From Blastococcus sp. TML/M2B (GTDB taxonomy: Bacteria; Actinomycetota; Actinomycetes; Mycobacteriales; Geodermatophilaceae): 64,000 nt of DNA. The stretch lies in NCBI RefSeq assembly GCF_016612865.1, contig NZ_JAENZZ010000002.1, forward strand, positions 1,302,001 through 1,366,000, written 5' to 3'. Both the position numbers and the translations under genes were made by a program. Shown here piece by piece: positions 54,801-63,666 of the stretch (its first letter is position 1; each line of letters opens with the position of its first letter). The notes under the pieces are model-generated. The model saw nothing but the letters and a program-made list of their open reading frames with translations, did no database searches and had not been told where the DNA came from.

Positions 54801-55241
54801 GCCGTGCTCCGCGACGAGCGCGGCCGCGTAGCCGTGGTAGGTGGCTACGGTCGGCTGGGCGACGGCCAGCCGGTCGCGGAGCCCGGGCTCGGTGTCGGGG
54901 TGGCGGGCCAGCGCGCCCAGCCGCAGGTGCACCCGCTCGTTGAGCTCGCTGGCCGCCTTGCGGGTGAACGTCAGACCGAGGATCTCCTCCGGCTCCACCA
55001 CCCGGTTGGCCACCAGCCACGAGACGCGCGCGGCCATGGTCTCGGTCTTGCCGGAGCCCGCGCCGGCCACGACGACCAGCGGCCGGTCGGCCGGCGCCTC
55101 GACGACGCGGGCCTGCTCCGCCGACGGGGCGTACGACAGCCCGCAGCGCGCCGCGACCTCGGCCGGGGTGAGCAGCCGCCGGGGCTCCGCCGGCTCGGGC
55201 GCCCCGTCGCCGGCCAGGTCGTCGAAGGAGAGCTGGGTCAT
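51825..55241 (-). CDS. adnB: AdnB-type helicase-nuclease subunit
   Basis: 1138 residues. UvrD-like helicase motor at the N-terminus (VVAGAGSGKTETMA, VLLDEYQDTSVGQL, GDPRQSIYGWRGAS, GHSAKGLEWDVV, GYVAVTRARHLL), then a RecB-family nuclease at the end (GTAFHTWLEERFG, RGRIDAVFRRED, YEVLDWKTGPP, QLAAYRLGW). Together with AdnA it resects double-strand breaks for recombination in actinobacteria. ATG overlaps the adnA stop (ATGA). The lack of a cysteine cluster after the nuclease distinguishes it from AdnA. Confidence 0.9.
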   Translation of the reverse strand: MTQLSFDDLAGDGAPEPAEPRRLLTPAEVAARCGLSYAPSAEQARVVEAPADRPLVVVAGAGSGKTETMAARVSWLVANRVVEPEEILGLTFTRKAASELNERVHLRLGALARHPDTEPGLRDRLAVAQPTVATYHGYAAALVAEHGLRIGVEPGAGVLGPAMCWGQAATVVSSWTGDMSDVPLTPLTTVEDVLALAAEMGEHDVSPEALRTWTARLEARIAGYADAPKKRGPYAAVTEMLARQKARVALLPLVEAFEARKRAMGSIDYADQVAHAARIAVAAPEVGRRERARWKVVLLDEYQDTSVGQLRMLEALFGGSTGHPVLAVGDPRQSIYGWRGASAGTIERFDRTFPGRGRLRAQRLTLATSWRNDETVLAVANAVSAMLPPPAHPLPDLAPAPTAGRGAVTVGLYDTIADETAALADRLAAIWHAKDLTAGRPEWAPEGSAQGRRSGSTAEGDGSWPRGRPEDDEVRRRPTVAVLARTRKQLPGIAAALRERGLPVEVVGLGGLLEVPEVSDVVATLTVLVDPTAGDALGRLLTGARWRIGPRDLAALEARARALVHARRPAPPAGEAGDATGAVVEAPVERGSIVEALDDLGDAADYSPDGHRRLRRLGAELAHQRNRLGESLPDLVDEVARTLGLETELASAPEASPAGARAHLDALHGVAAEFTELADLPSLPAFLGYLRDAEERERGLEPGEVAVNPEAVQLLTGHSAKGLEWDVVAVPGMTVDQFPSKSNASDSWIKDPGAVPAELRLTDRAELPALTLPVPGSGDQAAVRDALEQYVSDWKDFGRDEEIRLGYVAVTRARHLLLCSGSWWRDGVNPCGPSVLLHTAREVCEAGAGEVVHWAPAPEDGVTNPALEEWPIGSWPADPLSARRRRALSAAAELVEAAAPHPLDAALALGDDDPLVASWVRDADLLLRERARHAGSTVEVPLPSHLSVSALVTLRRDPAELARRLRRPMPAAPAPQARRGTAFHTWLEERFGAARLVDLDELPGSGDEFAAPDAALAQLQEAFLASEWADRQPLEVEVPFETPLGPLTLRGRIDAVFRREDGGYEVLDWKTGPPPTGAELAAAGVQLAAYRLGWSRLTGVPVEQVSAGFHHVAAGLTVRPVDLLGEQALLDLVTGAGT

Positions 55242-58200
55242 CCCGTCACCTGCCGGCCGGGCTCCTGCATCGGGCAGCTGCGCCGCGCGGGGCAGCGGGC
55301 GCAGTGGCTGCCGGTGCGCACCTCGAAGGTCGCCGCGCCCATCCCCTCGCCCACCTCGGCGATCAGCTCGCCGGCCCACGTCGTCGCCACCGGCACGTCG
55401 GCGGGCAGCGGCGGCTGGTGCTGCTCCTTGGCCTTCGCCCCGCTGCCGACCTGCAGCAGCGCCGCGCCGCCGGGCACCGCACCGTGCTCGCCGAAGCCGC
55501 CGGCCGCGACCGCCACCTGGTAGGCGGCCAGCTGGCCGTGCTCCTCGGTGTTCTTCGCGGCCGTCCTGCCGGTCTTGAGGTCGACCACCACGAGCCGGCC
55601 CTCGCCGTCGCGCTCGAGCCGGTCGACCTGACCGCGCAGCCGGGCCCGGCCGACCACCACGTCGAAGTTCTCCTCCACGCCGACCAGCTCCCGGTCGTTG
55701 GCGGCGTGCCAGCGGAGGAAACGGGCCAGCATGTCCTGCGCCGCCGAGCGCTGCCGCTGGTCGGCCCAGCCCGGGCCGAGGTCGAGCTGGTCCAGCTCGC
55801 CGTCGAGCGCGGCCGGCGCCTCGGCGGGCGGCAACCCCTCGGCCACCTGCTGGGCGACGGCGTGCACCGCGGTGCCGACCGTGCGGGTGGAGTCCGGCGA
55901 GGCCTCGGCCCCCACGGCGCCCAGCACCCAGCGCAGGGGGCAGCGCTGGAAGGTCTCGATGTGCGAGGGGCGGACGCGCACGTCGGCGTCCTCGGCGACC
56001 AGCGGGGCGTCGTCGGACAGCGCGGCCAGGCCCCACCAGTGCCGCGGCGAGGCGCCCGGCACGCCCTCGTCGGCGAGCCGGCGCAGCACCGACGCCGCGG
56101 CCGAGCGGCGCGGGGCCGGGGTGGCCGGATCGGTGACCGCGCGGCGCAGCTCGGCGACCAGCGCCGGCAGCGTCAGGGAGCGGGGCAGCTCGGTCAGCGG
56201 GCGCCCCTCCTCCGGCGGCGGCTCGACCAGGTCGAGGAAGCGCGAGGCGGTGGCCCCGGCGTCCGCGCCGTCGAGGGCGCCCTGCACGGCCGTGACCAGC
56301 AGCCGGCGGCGGGCTCGGGTGACCGCGACGTAGAACAGCCGCCGCTCCTCCGCCAGGGCCAGCGCTCGCCGGTCGACCGACGCGCCGTCGATCCCCGCGG
56401 CCCGCTCGACGAGCACCTCGGCGCCCAGCAGGGAGGAGCGCTCGCTCAGGTTGGGCCACACCCCCTCCTGCACCCCGGCGATGCAGACGAGGTCCCACTC
56501 CAGGCCCTTGGCGGCGTGCGCGGTGAGCAGCCGGACCGTCTCCCCCGCGGCCGCCCGCGCGGCGCCGGTGTCGCTGGGCAGCTCCTGCGCCGACAGGTGC
56601 GCCAGGAAGGCGCGGACGTCGGCGCGCGGCAGCCGGTCGACGAAGCCGGCGGCGGCGTCGAACAGCGCGACGACGGCGTCCAGGTCGCGGTCGGCGACCG
56701 CACCCGGCGGGCCGCCCGCGGCGCTGGCCCGGGCCCACGCGCCGGCCAACCCGCTGGCCTGCCACATCGCCCACAGCACGTCCTCGGCGGTGCCGTCCTG
56801 GGCCAGCGCGAACCGGCCGGCGCCCAGCACGCCCGCGACCCGCCGCGCGGGCCGGGCGACGTGGTCGGGCAGGGCCGCCAGCAGGCCGTCGTCCTCCAGG
56901 ACCGCGGCCAGCGGGGCGCCGCGCTCGGCGGCGTCGACCCCGCGGCGGGCCAGCTCGATCCGGACCGCGCGGCGCAGCCGGCGCAGGTCGAGGACGGTGG
57001 CCCCGCCCAGGGGCGAGGCGAGCAGCGACTCGGCGGCGGTCTCGTCCAGCCCGGTGACGACGCCGTCTGCGGCGTCGGTGCCCGGCCGGGGCAGCAGGGC
57101 CCGCAGCGCCCCGAGGAACGGCGCGACCGCGGGCTGGCCGGCCAGCGGCAGGTCGTCGGAGGAGACGCCGATGGGCACGCCCGCCGACGCCAGCGACCGG
57201 CGCAGCGGGCCCAGCGCGGCGGCGGTGCGTACGACGACCGCCATCTGCGACCAGGGCACGCCGTCGAGCAGGTGGGCGCGGCGCAGCCGGTCGGCGAGGT
57301 ACACCGCCTCGATCGACGCGGACCCGAACACGTGCACCTCGGCGGCGCCGGGGTCGTCGGTCTGCCCGGCCGTCAGGCGCCGGTGCTCCCACGGCCCGGG
57401 CAGCCCCTCGGCGACCTGCCGGCCGATCCGGAGCAGCTCGGCACCCGAGCGCCGCGAGACACCGAGCGACAGCCGGGCCGCCGGGCGCCCGTCGGTGTGC
57501 CGGAACCGGTCGGGGAACTCGGTGATCCCGCGCGGCTCGGCGCCGCGGAAGGCGTAGATCGACTGGTCGGCGTCGCCCACCGCGACCAGGTTGCCGCCGC
57601 GGCCGGCGAGCAGCGCCAGCAGCTCGACCTGCGCCGGGTCGGTGTCCTGGTACTCGTCGACGAACAGCCAGCGGGCCCGCTCGCGCTCCTGGCGGAGCAG
57701 CTCGGGATCGCCGTCCAGCTCGGCGATGGCCTGGCGGACCAGCTCGGCCGGGTCGTAACCGGAGGCGTCCCCGCGACCGAAGGTGGAGAAGGCGGTGACC
57801 GCCTCGTACTGCTCCTGGAAGGCGGCGGCGTGCACCCAGTGGTCGCGGCCGGTCTCCCGGCCCCACGCCGCGAGCTGCTCGGGGACGACACCGCGCTCGA
57901 CCGCACGGAGCAGCAGCTCGCGCAGCTCGGTGCGGAAGCCCTCGGTGCCCAGCGCGGGCGCGAGGTCCGGCGGCCAGCGGACCGCGCCGTCCTCGTCGAC
58001 GTCCCCGCGCAGCAGCTCGGCGATGACCGCGTCCTGCTCGGCGGAGGTGAGCAGCCGGGGCGGGGCGTCGCCGCGCAGCAGCGCCGCCCGGCGCAGCACG
58101 CCGTAGGCGTAGGAGTGGAAGGTGCGGGCGAGCGGTTCGCGGATCGTCTGCCCGACGCGGGTGGTGATGCGGGTGCGCAGCTCGGCGGCGGCCTTGCGGC

Positions 58201-58426
58201 TGAAGGTGAGGACCAGGATCTGCTCGGGGTCCACCCCGGCCTCGATGCGGGTGGCGACCGCCTCCACGATCGTCGTCGTCTTGCCGGTGCCCGGTCCGGC
58301 CAGCACCAGCAGCGGCCCGGCGGGGTGGGCGACGACGGACTGCTGCGTCGGGTCCAGCCGCGGCCGGGCGGACGCGGGCGCCTCGCGCTGCACGAGCCGG
58401 TAGACCGGCGTTCCCCCCTGAGCCAC
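55238..58426 (-). CDS. adnA: AdnA-type helicase-nuclease subunit with Fe-S cluster
   Basis: 1062 residues. Motor motifs: LAGPGTGKTTTI, FVDEYQDTDPAQ, GDADQSIYAFRGAE, HAAKGLEWDLV, YVAVTRARRRL. C-terminal nuclease: IETFQRCPLRW, RGQVDRLERDG, VVDLKTGR, QLAAYQ, closing with HCARCPARRSCP, which with the upstream cysteine gives four Cys for a 4Fe-4S cluster. First gene of the adnA-adnB unit; GTG start. No LexA-type box is visible upstream. Confidence 0.9.
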   Translation of the reverse strand: MAQGGTPVYRLVQREAPASARPRLDPTQQSVVAHPAGPLLVLAGPGTGKTTTIVEAVATRIEAGVDPEQILVLTFSRKAAAELRTRITTRVGQTIREPLARTFHSYAYGVLRRAALLRGDAPPRLLTSAEQDAVIAELLRGDVDEDGAVRWPPDLAPALGTEGFRTELRELLLRAVERGVVPEQLAAWGRETGRDHWVHAAAFQEQYEAVTAFSTFGRGDASGYDPAELVRQAIAELDGDPELLRQERERARWLFVDEYQDTDPAQVELLALLAGRGGNLVAVGDADQSIYAFRGAEPRGITEFPDRFRHTDGRPAARLSLGVSRRSGAELLRIGRQVAEGLPGPWEHRRLTAGQTDDPGAAEVHVFGSASIEAVYLADRLRRAHLLDGVPWSQMAVVVRTAAALGPLRRSLASAGVPIGVSSDDLPLAGQPAVAPFLGALRALLPRPGTDAADGVVTGLDETAAESLLASPLGGATVLDLRRLRRAVRIELARRGVDAAERGAPLAAVLEDDGLLAALPDHVARPARRVAGVLGAGRFALAQDGTAEDVLWAMWQASGLAGAWARASAAGGPPGAVADRDLDAVVALFDAAAGFVDRLPRADVRAFLAHLSAQELPSDTGAARAAAGETVRLLTAHAAKGLEWDLVCIAGVQEGVWPNLSERSSLLGAEVLVERAAGIDGASVDRRALALAEERRLFYVAVTRARRRLLVTAVQGALDGADAGATASRFLDLVEPPPEEGRPLTELPRSLTLPALVAELRRAVTDPATPAPRRSAAASVLRRLADEGVPGASPRHWWGLAALSDDAPLVAEDADVRVRPSHIETFQRCPLRWVLGAVGAEASPDSTRTVGTAVHAVAQQVAEGLPPAEAPAALDGELDQLDLGPGWADQRQRSAAQDMLARFLRWHAANDRELVGVEENFDVVVGRARLRGQVDRLERDGEGRLVVVDLKTGRTAAKNTEEHGQLAAYQVAVAAGGFGEHGAVPGGAALLQVGSGAKAKEQHQPPLPADVPVATTWAGELIAEVGEGMGAATFEVRTGSHCARCPARRSCPMQEPGRQVTG

Positions 58427-58495
58427 CTCTCGATGGAAGCACGACCGACCGACAGTTCCGGGACGGGCGCGACCCGGCCCGGAACGGCGGGGCCG

Positions 58496-59239
58496 TCAGC
58501 CCTCGACGAGCCGCCAGGGCTCCCGGCCGATCGCGTCGGCATCGGCCCGGTCGAGCGTGCCGACCGCCACCAGCCGGTTCAGCACGTGCCCCTGCCGCGA
58601 CCGCGCCAGCTCCGGGTGCAGCAGCGGGTCGTAGGCGCTGGGCGCCTGCACGAGGCCGACCAGCACCGTCGCCTGCGCCCAGTCCAGCTCCGCCGGGGTG
58701 CGCCCGAAGTATCCCTCCGCGGCGGCCCCGACCCCGTAGAAGCCGTGCCCGAAGTACGCGGCGTCGAGGTACATGCGCAGGATGTCCAGGTTGCTCCACC
58801 CGCGGTCGATCTTGACCGCCAGGACGACGGCGCGCGCCTTGGCCATCGGATCGGTGGCGCCGTCCTCGTACAGCAGCCGGGCCAGCTGCTGGTGCAGGGT
58901 GGAGCCGCCGTGGTCCCGCCCGCTGACCAGCCCGAGCGGCGCGCGCAGGGCGCCGCGCCAGTCGATGCCGATGTGGTCGGCGAAGTGGCTGTCCTCGGTG
59001 GCCAGCAGGGCTGCGGCGATCCGCGGGGGCACCTCGGCCTCGACCGGCGTCCCGGCATGGGCGGCCAGGCGGGCGTCCACCCGCGACCGCGCGTCGCCGA
59101 CCCCGGGGGTGGCGGTCCAGGCGGTGCCCAGCAGGAGGGCAGCGAGGACGGCGAGGCCCACGACGAGCCGGCGGGCGCGCCGTCCCCACCGGGCGGTCCG
59201 CGGAACGGGGGTGCTGCGCTGCCTGGTCGTCGTCTCCAC
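58496..59239 (-). CDS. monofunctional peptidoglycan transglycosylase (GT51)
   Basis: 247 residues. One N-terminal membrane helix (LVVGLAVLAALLLGTAW), then the GT51 domain: TEDSHFADHIGID (catalytic Glu of motif 1), GGSTLHQQLARLL (motif 2) and KIDRGWSNLDILRMYLDAAYFG. No transpeptidase domain follows, so it polymerises glycan strands only. I use the GTG at 59239, just after the stop of the upstream gene; a longer frame to 59311 overlaps that gene. Confidence 0.85.
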   Translation of the reverse strand: METTTRQRSTPVPRTARWGRRARRLVVGLAVLAALLLGTAWTATPGVGDARSRVDARLAAHAGTPVEAEVPPRIAAALLATEDSHFADHIGIDWRGALRAPLGLVSGRDHGGSTLHQQLARLLYEDGATDPMAKARAVVLAVKIDRGWSNLDILRMYLDAAYFGHGFYGVGAAAEGYFGRTPAELDWAQATVLVGLVQAPSAYDPLLHPELARSRQGHVLNRLVAVGTLDRADADAIGREPWRLVEG

Positions 59240-59243
59240 CCCC

Positions 59244-59627
59244 TCATCCGATCGTGCGACCGCGTCCTCCCGCGTCGTCCCGGTCGATGATCGTGGTCGA
59301 TGCGGCGTCATCCCTGGGGAGGACGTCCGTGTCGCGGTCGGGCCAGGCGACGGCGGCGAGGTCGACCCGGCCGTTGCGCACCGGCACGCCCTCGGTCGCG
59401 AGCAGTTCCAATTGCCGGGCGCGAACCGGTTCCGCGGCGCTGCCGTCGGCCCGCACCACGCGGAACCAGGGCACCGCTCCCCCGCCCGAGCTGAGCGCCC
59501 GGGCCACCCGGCGCGGGCCGACGCCCACGAGCCGGCCGATGGCGCCGTAGGTGCTCACCCGCCCGGGCGGGATCCGCTCCACGGCGTCGAACACGGCCTC
59601 GTCCACGTCGAGCACGCCGTCGTCCAC
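59244..59627 (-). CDS. alkyltransferase-like DNA-binding protein (MGMT family)
   Basis: 127 residues. The MGMT DNA-binding domain is clear: VFDAVERIPPGRVSTYGAIGRLVGVG, RRVARAL, then PWFRVVRADG. The methyl-acceptor motif PCHR of true O6-alkylguanine transferases is PWFR, so the protein cannot accept alkyl groups and belongs with the ATL proteins that flag lesions for excision repair. The C-terminal 30 residues are disordered. Confidence 0.82.
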   Translation of the reverse strand: MDDGVLDVDEAVFDAVERIPPGRVSTYGAIGRLVGVGPRRVARALSSGGGAVPWFRVVRADGSAAEPVRARQLELLATEGVPVRNGRVDLAAVAWPDRDTDVLPRDDAASTTIIDRDDAGGRGRTIG

Positions 59628-59653
59628 GGACGCATCGTGCCCGGTCGGGCGGC

Positions 59654-60235
59654 CTAGCGGTCCTTGCGGCCGAACCGGGCGAGCAGGCGGGTCTGCGGGG
59701 CGGCCGACGCCGGCACGTCGAGCGGGGGGTCGAAGAAGCCGGGGACGCCGTCGGCCGGCAGCTGCTCGGCCAGCAGCAGCGCCGCGGTGACCAGCTCGGC
59801 GTCGAGCCGGGTGTCGCCTCCGGTGGCCCGCGCCAGGTCCCACGCGTGCACGGTCAGGTCGGCGGTCATCTCGAGGATGTACTGGCCCGCGGGGGTCGGC
59901 CCGCGCTGGAGGTGCACGGTGCGCCGCAGCGCATCGTCGGCGGCGAAGGCGGTGAGCGCGCCGTCGGCGGCGGTCTCCCAGCCGGTGAGCGGGTCGTCGC
60001 CCAGCAGGTCGCCGGTGTCGTCGGGGAACCGGCCCTCCGCGAACGGCTCCCCGGACAGCAGCGGCACGGCCCACAGCTGCTCGCTGATCAGGTGGGCGAC
60101 GAGGTCGGCGACCGTCCAGCCGGGCAGTGCCTCGTCCTCCCACTGCCCCGGTTCGACCGCGTCCACCCGGTCGGTGAACTGCGCCTGCGCGCGCTGGAAC
60201 AGCTCGAGCAGCTCGACGGGCGAGAAGTCGGCCAT
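59654..60235 (-). CDS. TIGR03086-type metal-binding (DinB/mycothiol-dependent isomerase-like) protein
   Basis: 193 residues of the four-helix DinB-like family: LLELFQRAQAQFTDRVDAV, LPGWTVADLVAHLISEQLW and the metal-binding DLTVHAWDLARATG. Relatives include mycothiol-dependent maleylpyruvate isomerase and metal-dependent mycothiol transferases, so a thiol-transfer role is possible. ATG start, 80 bases after moeZ. Confidence 0.8.
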   Translation of the reverse strand: MADFSPVELLELFQRAQAQFTDRVDAVEPGQWEDEALPGWTVADLVAHLISEQLWAVPLLSGEPFAEGRFPDDTGDLLGDDPLTGWETAADGALTAFAADDALRRTVHLQRGPTPAGQYILEMTADLTVHAWDLARATGGDTRLDAELVTAALLLAEQLPADGVPGFFDPPLDVPASAAPQTRLLARFGRKDR

Positions 60236-60315
60236 GACGCCAGTCAACAAGACGTCGGCCCGGCCCGCCTCCCCGGGGGGAGTGCGGTGCCGGGCCTCCG
60301 GAGCGCCCTGCGGGA

Positions 60316-61477
60316 TCAGTACGTGGGCAGCGTCTTGTCGATGCGCGTGGCCCAGGAGGTCACGCCGCCCTGGACGTGCACGGCGTCCTTGAAGCCGGCC
60401 GCCTTGACCGCGGCGAGCACCTCCGCCGAGCGCACACCGGTCTTGCAGTGCAGCACGATCGGCTTGTCGTTGGGCAGCTCGGCCAGCGCTCGGCCGGAGA
60501 GGATCTCGTCCTTCGGGATCAGCCGCGCGCCCGGGATGGAGACGATCTCGTACTCGTTGGGCTCGCGGACGTCGATCAGGTCGAAGTCCTTGCCGGCGTC
60601 CATCATGTCCTTGAGCTCGTCGACGGTGATCGTCGAGCCGGCCGCCGCCTCCTGCGCCTCGACCGACACGACGCCGCAGAAGTTGTCGTAGTCGATGAGC
60701 TCGGTGATCGGCTCGCCCTCGGGGTCCTTGCGCACCTTGATCGTGCGGAAGGTCATCTCCAGGGCGTCGTAGACCATCAGCCGGCCCAGCAGCGTGTCGC
60801 CGATGCCGGTGATCAGCTTGACCGCCTCGGTGGCCTGGATGGCGCCGACCGTGGCGCACAGCACGCCGAGCACGCCGCCCTCGGCGCAGCTGGGCACCAT
60901 GCCGGGCGGCGGCGGGACGGGGTAGAGGTCGCGGTAGTTCGGCCCGTGCTCGTTCCAGAAGACCGAGACCTGGCCGTCGAACCGGTAGATCGAGCCCCAG
61001 ACGTAGGGCTTGCCGGAGCAGCACGCACGCGTCGTTGACCAGGTACCGCGTCGCGAAGTTGTCGGTGCCGTCGACGATCAGGTCGTACTGGCTGAAGATC
61101 TCCAGCACGTTGTCGTTGTCCAGCCGCGTCTCGTGCAGGCGGACGTCGATCAGCGGGTTGATCTCCTTGATGGAGTCCCGCGCGCTCTGCGCCTTGGACC
61201 GGCCGACGTCGGACTGCCCGTGGATGATCTGGCGCTGCAGGTTGGACTCGTCGACGGTGTCGAACTCGACGATGCCGAGCGTGCCGACGCCGGCCGCGGC
61301 CAGGTACATGAGCACCGGCGAACCGAGACCGCCGGCGCCCACGGCGAGCACCTTGGCGTTCTTCAGGCGCTTCTGCCCGTCCATGCCCACGTCGGGGATG
61401 ATCAGGTGGCGGCTGTAGCGGCGGACCTCGTCGATCGACAGGTCGGCGGCGGGCTCCACCAGCGGTGGCAGGGACAC
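60316..61477 (-). CDS. moeZ: adenylyltransferase/sulfurtransferase MoeZ, one apparent frameshift
   Basis: About 387 residues. An E1/ThiF domain (AVGAGGLGSPVLMYLAAAGV, VDESNLQRQI, DGTDNFATRYLVND; CAEGGVLGVLCATVG) joined to a C-terminal rhodanese (LIDVREPNEYEI, VLHCKTGVRS with the persulfide cysteine). MoeZ activates and sulfurates small ubiquitin-like carriers for molybdopterin, cysteine and thiocarboxylate pathways. The frame shifts at 61014-61015: NDACVLL continues GKPYVWGSIYRF after removal of one base. GTG start with GAGGAG. Conserved and otherwise complete, so probably intact in the cell. Confidence 0.87.
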
Positions 61478-61598
61478 GGTTGCTCCTCGTTCGGTGGACA
61501 GCGGCCCGCGAGGGGACCCGTCGAACACGTGCAGCAACAGCGTGCCAGCCGAGTTCCTTCCCGCCGCCCGCGGCCTCGGCCAGGGCCCGGTGCAGGGA

Positions 61599-62474
61599 CT
61601 AGGGGTAGGGCCAGGCGTTCTTGGTGCAGCCCCCGAGCCCGAGGGTCTGCTGCTGCATGACCGGGGCGACCGCGCCGGCGCCCGGGCAGGGCTGGTGGCC
61701 GTTGCCCAGGGCGTGCCCGACCTCGTGGTTGACCACGTAGAGCCGGTAGGTCGCGATGTCGCCCTCGTAGTCGGGGACGGCGGTGGCCCAGCGGGCCAGG
61801 TTGATCACGGCGCGCTCGCCGTACCGGCAGGAGGTGTAACCGCCGGTGCCGACGCCCGGGCAGTAGGTCTCCATGCTGCCGGGGCTGACCAGCGTCACCT
61901 TGAACTCGTACTGCGCCGCCGCGGCCTCGGCCGCGCCGACCCGCTGGAAGGACATCCAGCCGCCGCCGCCCCACGACCGCGGATCACCCAGCGTCGCCTC
62001 GACCGCCGCGGCGAAGCCGGTCGGGTCCACCTCGATGCCGTCCTCCACCTCGACGACGAAGCGCTTCAGCGGCCCGGAGCCGTACACCTCGGAGGTGCCG
62101 TCGACGACCGACACGGAACCGGCGCCCTGCTCGACGTAGGGGGCGGCGTCGGTGGCGGGCGGCGGGAGCTCGCTCGGTTCGGCATCGCCCTCCGCGGGCC
62201 CGTCCGGGACGGGCACCGGGTCCGGCGACGGTGCCGACGCCGCCGGCGGGGTGCTGGTGCTGCTCGTGGGGGCCGTACCGGCGCTCTCCGGGGCGCCGAG
62301 GGCCAGGTCCACCAGGGCGATCAGGGTGGCCAGCGTCAGGAACGGGATGGCGTAGGCGCGCCAGCCGTACCGGCGGGCGAAGCCGCGCAGCGGCCCCTCG
62401 TGCCGGGTGGTGCGGCGGGCCCGTACCGGGTCCGGCGCGGCGACCAGAGGGCCGGCGCTGCGGCGTCCCGTCAC
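61599..62474 (-). CDS. DUF3152 secreted/anchored zincin-like protein
   Basis: 291 residues. A basic cytoplasmic start, one membrane anchor (AIPFLTLATLIALVDLALG, about 42-60), a Ser/Thr/Pro linker and the DUF3152 domain. That domain contains HEVGHALGNGH, the metzincin-type zinc site with three histidines and catalytic Glu. Four cysteines (YCPGVG, SCRYG, PCPGAG, GCTKN) suggest disulfides outside the cell. Target unknown. In mycobacteria the homologue also lies near moeZ. Confidence 0.85.
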   Translation of the reverse strand: MTGRRSAGPLVAAPDPVRARRTTRHEGPLRGFARRYGWRAYAIPFLTLATLIALVDLALGAPESAGTAPTSSTSTPPAASAPSPDPVPVPDGPAEGDAEPSELPPPATDAAPYVEQGAGSVSVVDGTSEVYGSGPLKRFVVEVEDGIEVDPTGFAAAVEATLGDPRSWGGGGWMSFQRVGAAEAAAAQYEFKVTLVSPGSMETYCPGVGTGGYTSCRYGERAVINLARWATAVPDYEGDIATYRLYVVNHEVGHALGNGHQPCPGAGAVAPVMQQQTLGLGGCTKNAWPYP

Positions 62475-62575
62475 TGCTGACCTCCCCGGCTGCTCGACCC
62501 GACGTCCCGGGCCAGGGTCTCACGCTCGGTGGCGTGTCGGCCGCAGCCGGGAACACCGGTCCGCGACGGGCCGGG

Positions 62576-63607
62576 TCAGCCGGCCGGCAGGGCCTCGAGC
62601 ATGCCCAGGACGGCGCGGGCGGTGGGTTCGGGGGCCTCGAGCATCGCCACGTGGCCGACGCCCTCGAGCACCCGCAGGTGGGCGCCGGGGACGGCGGCCG
62701 CGAGCCGCGGGGCGAGCGCCGGATCGACCAGCCGGTCGCGGTCGCCCCAGACCACCAGGACGGGCATCCGCAGGGACCGGGCCTGCCGCCAGGCGTTGGC
62801 GCGCCCGATCCGCAGGTAGGAGGTGATCAGGCCCCGCATGTTCCCGGCCAGCGCGCGATCGGCCCACGGCTGCTCGGCCCGGACGCGCATCTCCTCCACG
62901 GCCTGCTCGACCCGCTCCCTCGGCACCCGGTCCGGCCGGCCGAAGCACATGCGGATCATCGCCCGCACGTTCTGCTCCGGGGTGATCCCGGCCAGCCGGC
63001 GCTCGGCCAGCGAGACGGCACCGGGCAGCAGCAGGAGCAGCAGCGCCTTGCTGAACGCCGGCGGCACCCGGTACACCGGCATCGCCGGCGAGATCAGCGT
63101 CAGCGAGCCCACGAGGTCGGGCCGCCGCGCGGCGACGAGCAGGCTGACCAGGCCGCCGAGGGAGTTGCCCAGCAGGTGCACCGGGCGCCCCTGCGCCTCC
63201 CCGGACTGCCGCCGCACGTGCTCGAGGAGCTCGACGACGGTGCGCACGTGGCCGCGGATGGAGTAGCGGCCCCGCGACGGCGGGTTCGAGTGCCCGAACC
63301 CCGGCAGGTCGACCGCCCAGCCGTCGACCCGGACGGCGAGCAGCGCGGCCAGGTCGGTCCAGTTGGTCGAGGCCCCGCCCAGCCCGTGCACGTACACGGC
63401 GCGCTCGCGCGGGGCGCCGTCCCGGTTCCCGTCGACCGGTCCGGTCCACGGGGTGCACCGGACGAACACCTCGCCGCCGTCCAGGGACAGCTGCTCCCCG
63501 GGCCACGGGGGCAGCAGGGTGCCCAGCGCGGGGAGGGCGGTGGCGGAGTCGGGCGCGTCCCCGGTGGACGGCACGTCGCCGGCGTCGGGCCTGGTCATCT
63601 CGGGCAT
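62576..63607 (-). CDS. alpha/beta hydrolase
   Basis: 343 residues. An N-terminal disordered stretch of about 40 residues, then VYVHGLGGASTNW (oxyanion), LLGNSLGGLVSLL (Ser nucleophile), VVWGDRDRLVDP (acid) and LEGVGHVAMLEAPEP (His). A lipase/esterase-type fold with unknown substrate. ATG seven bases after TACCGT, so probably leaderless. Divergent from the TetR gene with 71 bases between the starts, which makes it the likeliest regulated partner. Confidence 0.82.
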   Translation of the reverse strand: MPEMTRPDAGDVPSTGDAPDSATALPALGTLLPPWPGEQLSLDGGEVFVRCTPWTGPVDGNRDGAPRERAVYVHGLGGASTNWTDLAALLAVRVDGWAVDLPGFGHSNPPSRGRYSIRGHVRTVVELLEHVRRQSGEAQGRPVHLLGNSLGGLVSLLVAARRPDLVGSLTLISPAMPVYRVPPAFSKALLLLLLPGAVSLAERRLAGITPEQNVRAMIRMCFGRPDRVPRERVEQAVEEMRVRAEQPWADRALAGNMRGLITSYLRIGRANAWRQARSLRMPVLVVWGDRDRLVDPALAPRLAAAVPGAHLRVLEGVGHVAMLEAPEPTARAVLGMLEALPAG

Positions 63608-63666
63608 CGCACCGACGGTAATCCCGCCGCGGCCGCCCGCGGTGGGGGGACGCGGGCCGCCGGTAG

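Noticed and set aside
51825-59189. Single 2454-residue protein reading from 59189 to 51825
   Set aside because: The upstream half is an antisense/off-frame shadow of adnA and GT51; AdnB begins at 55241 with ATGA coupling.
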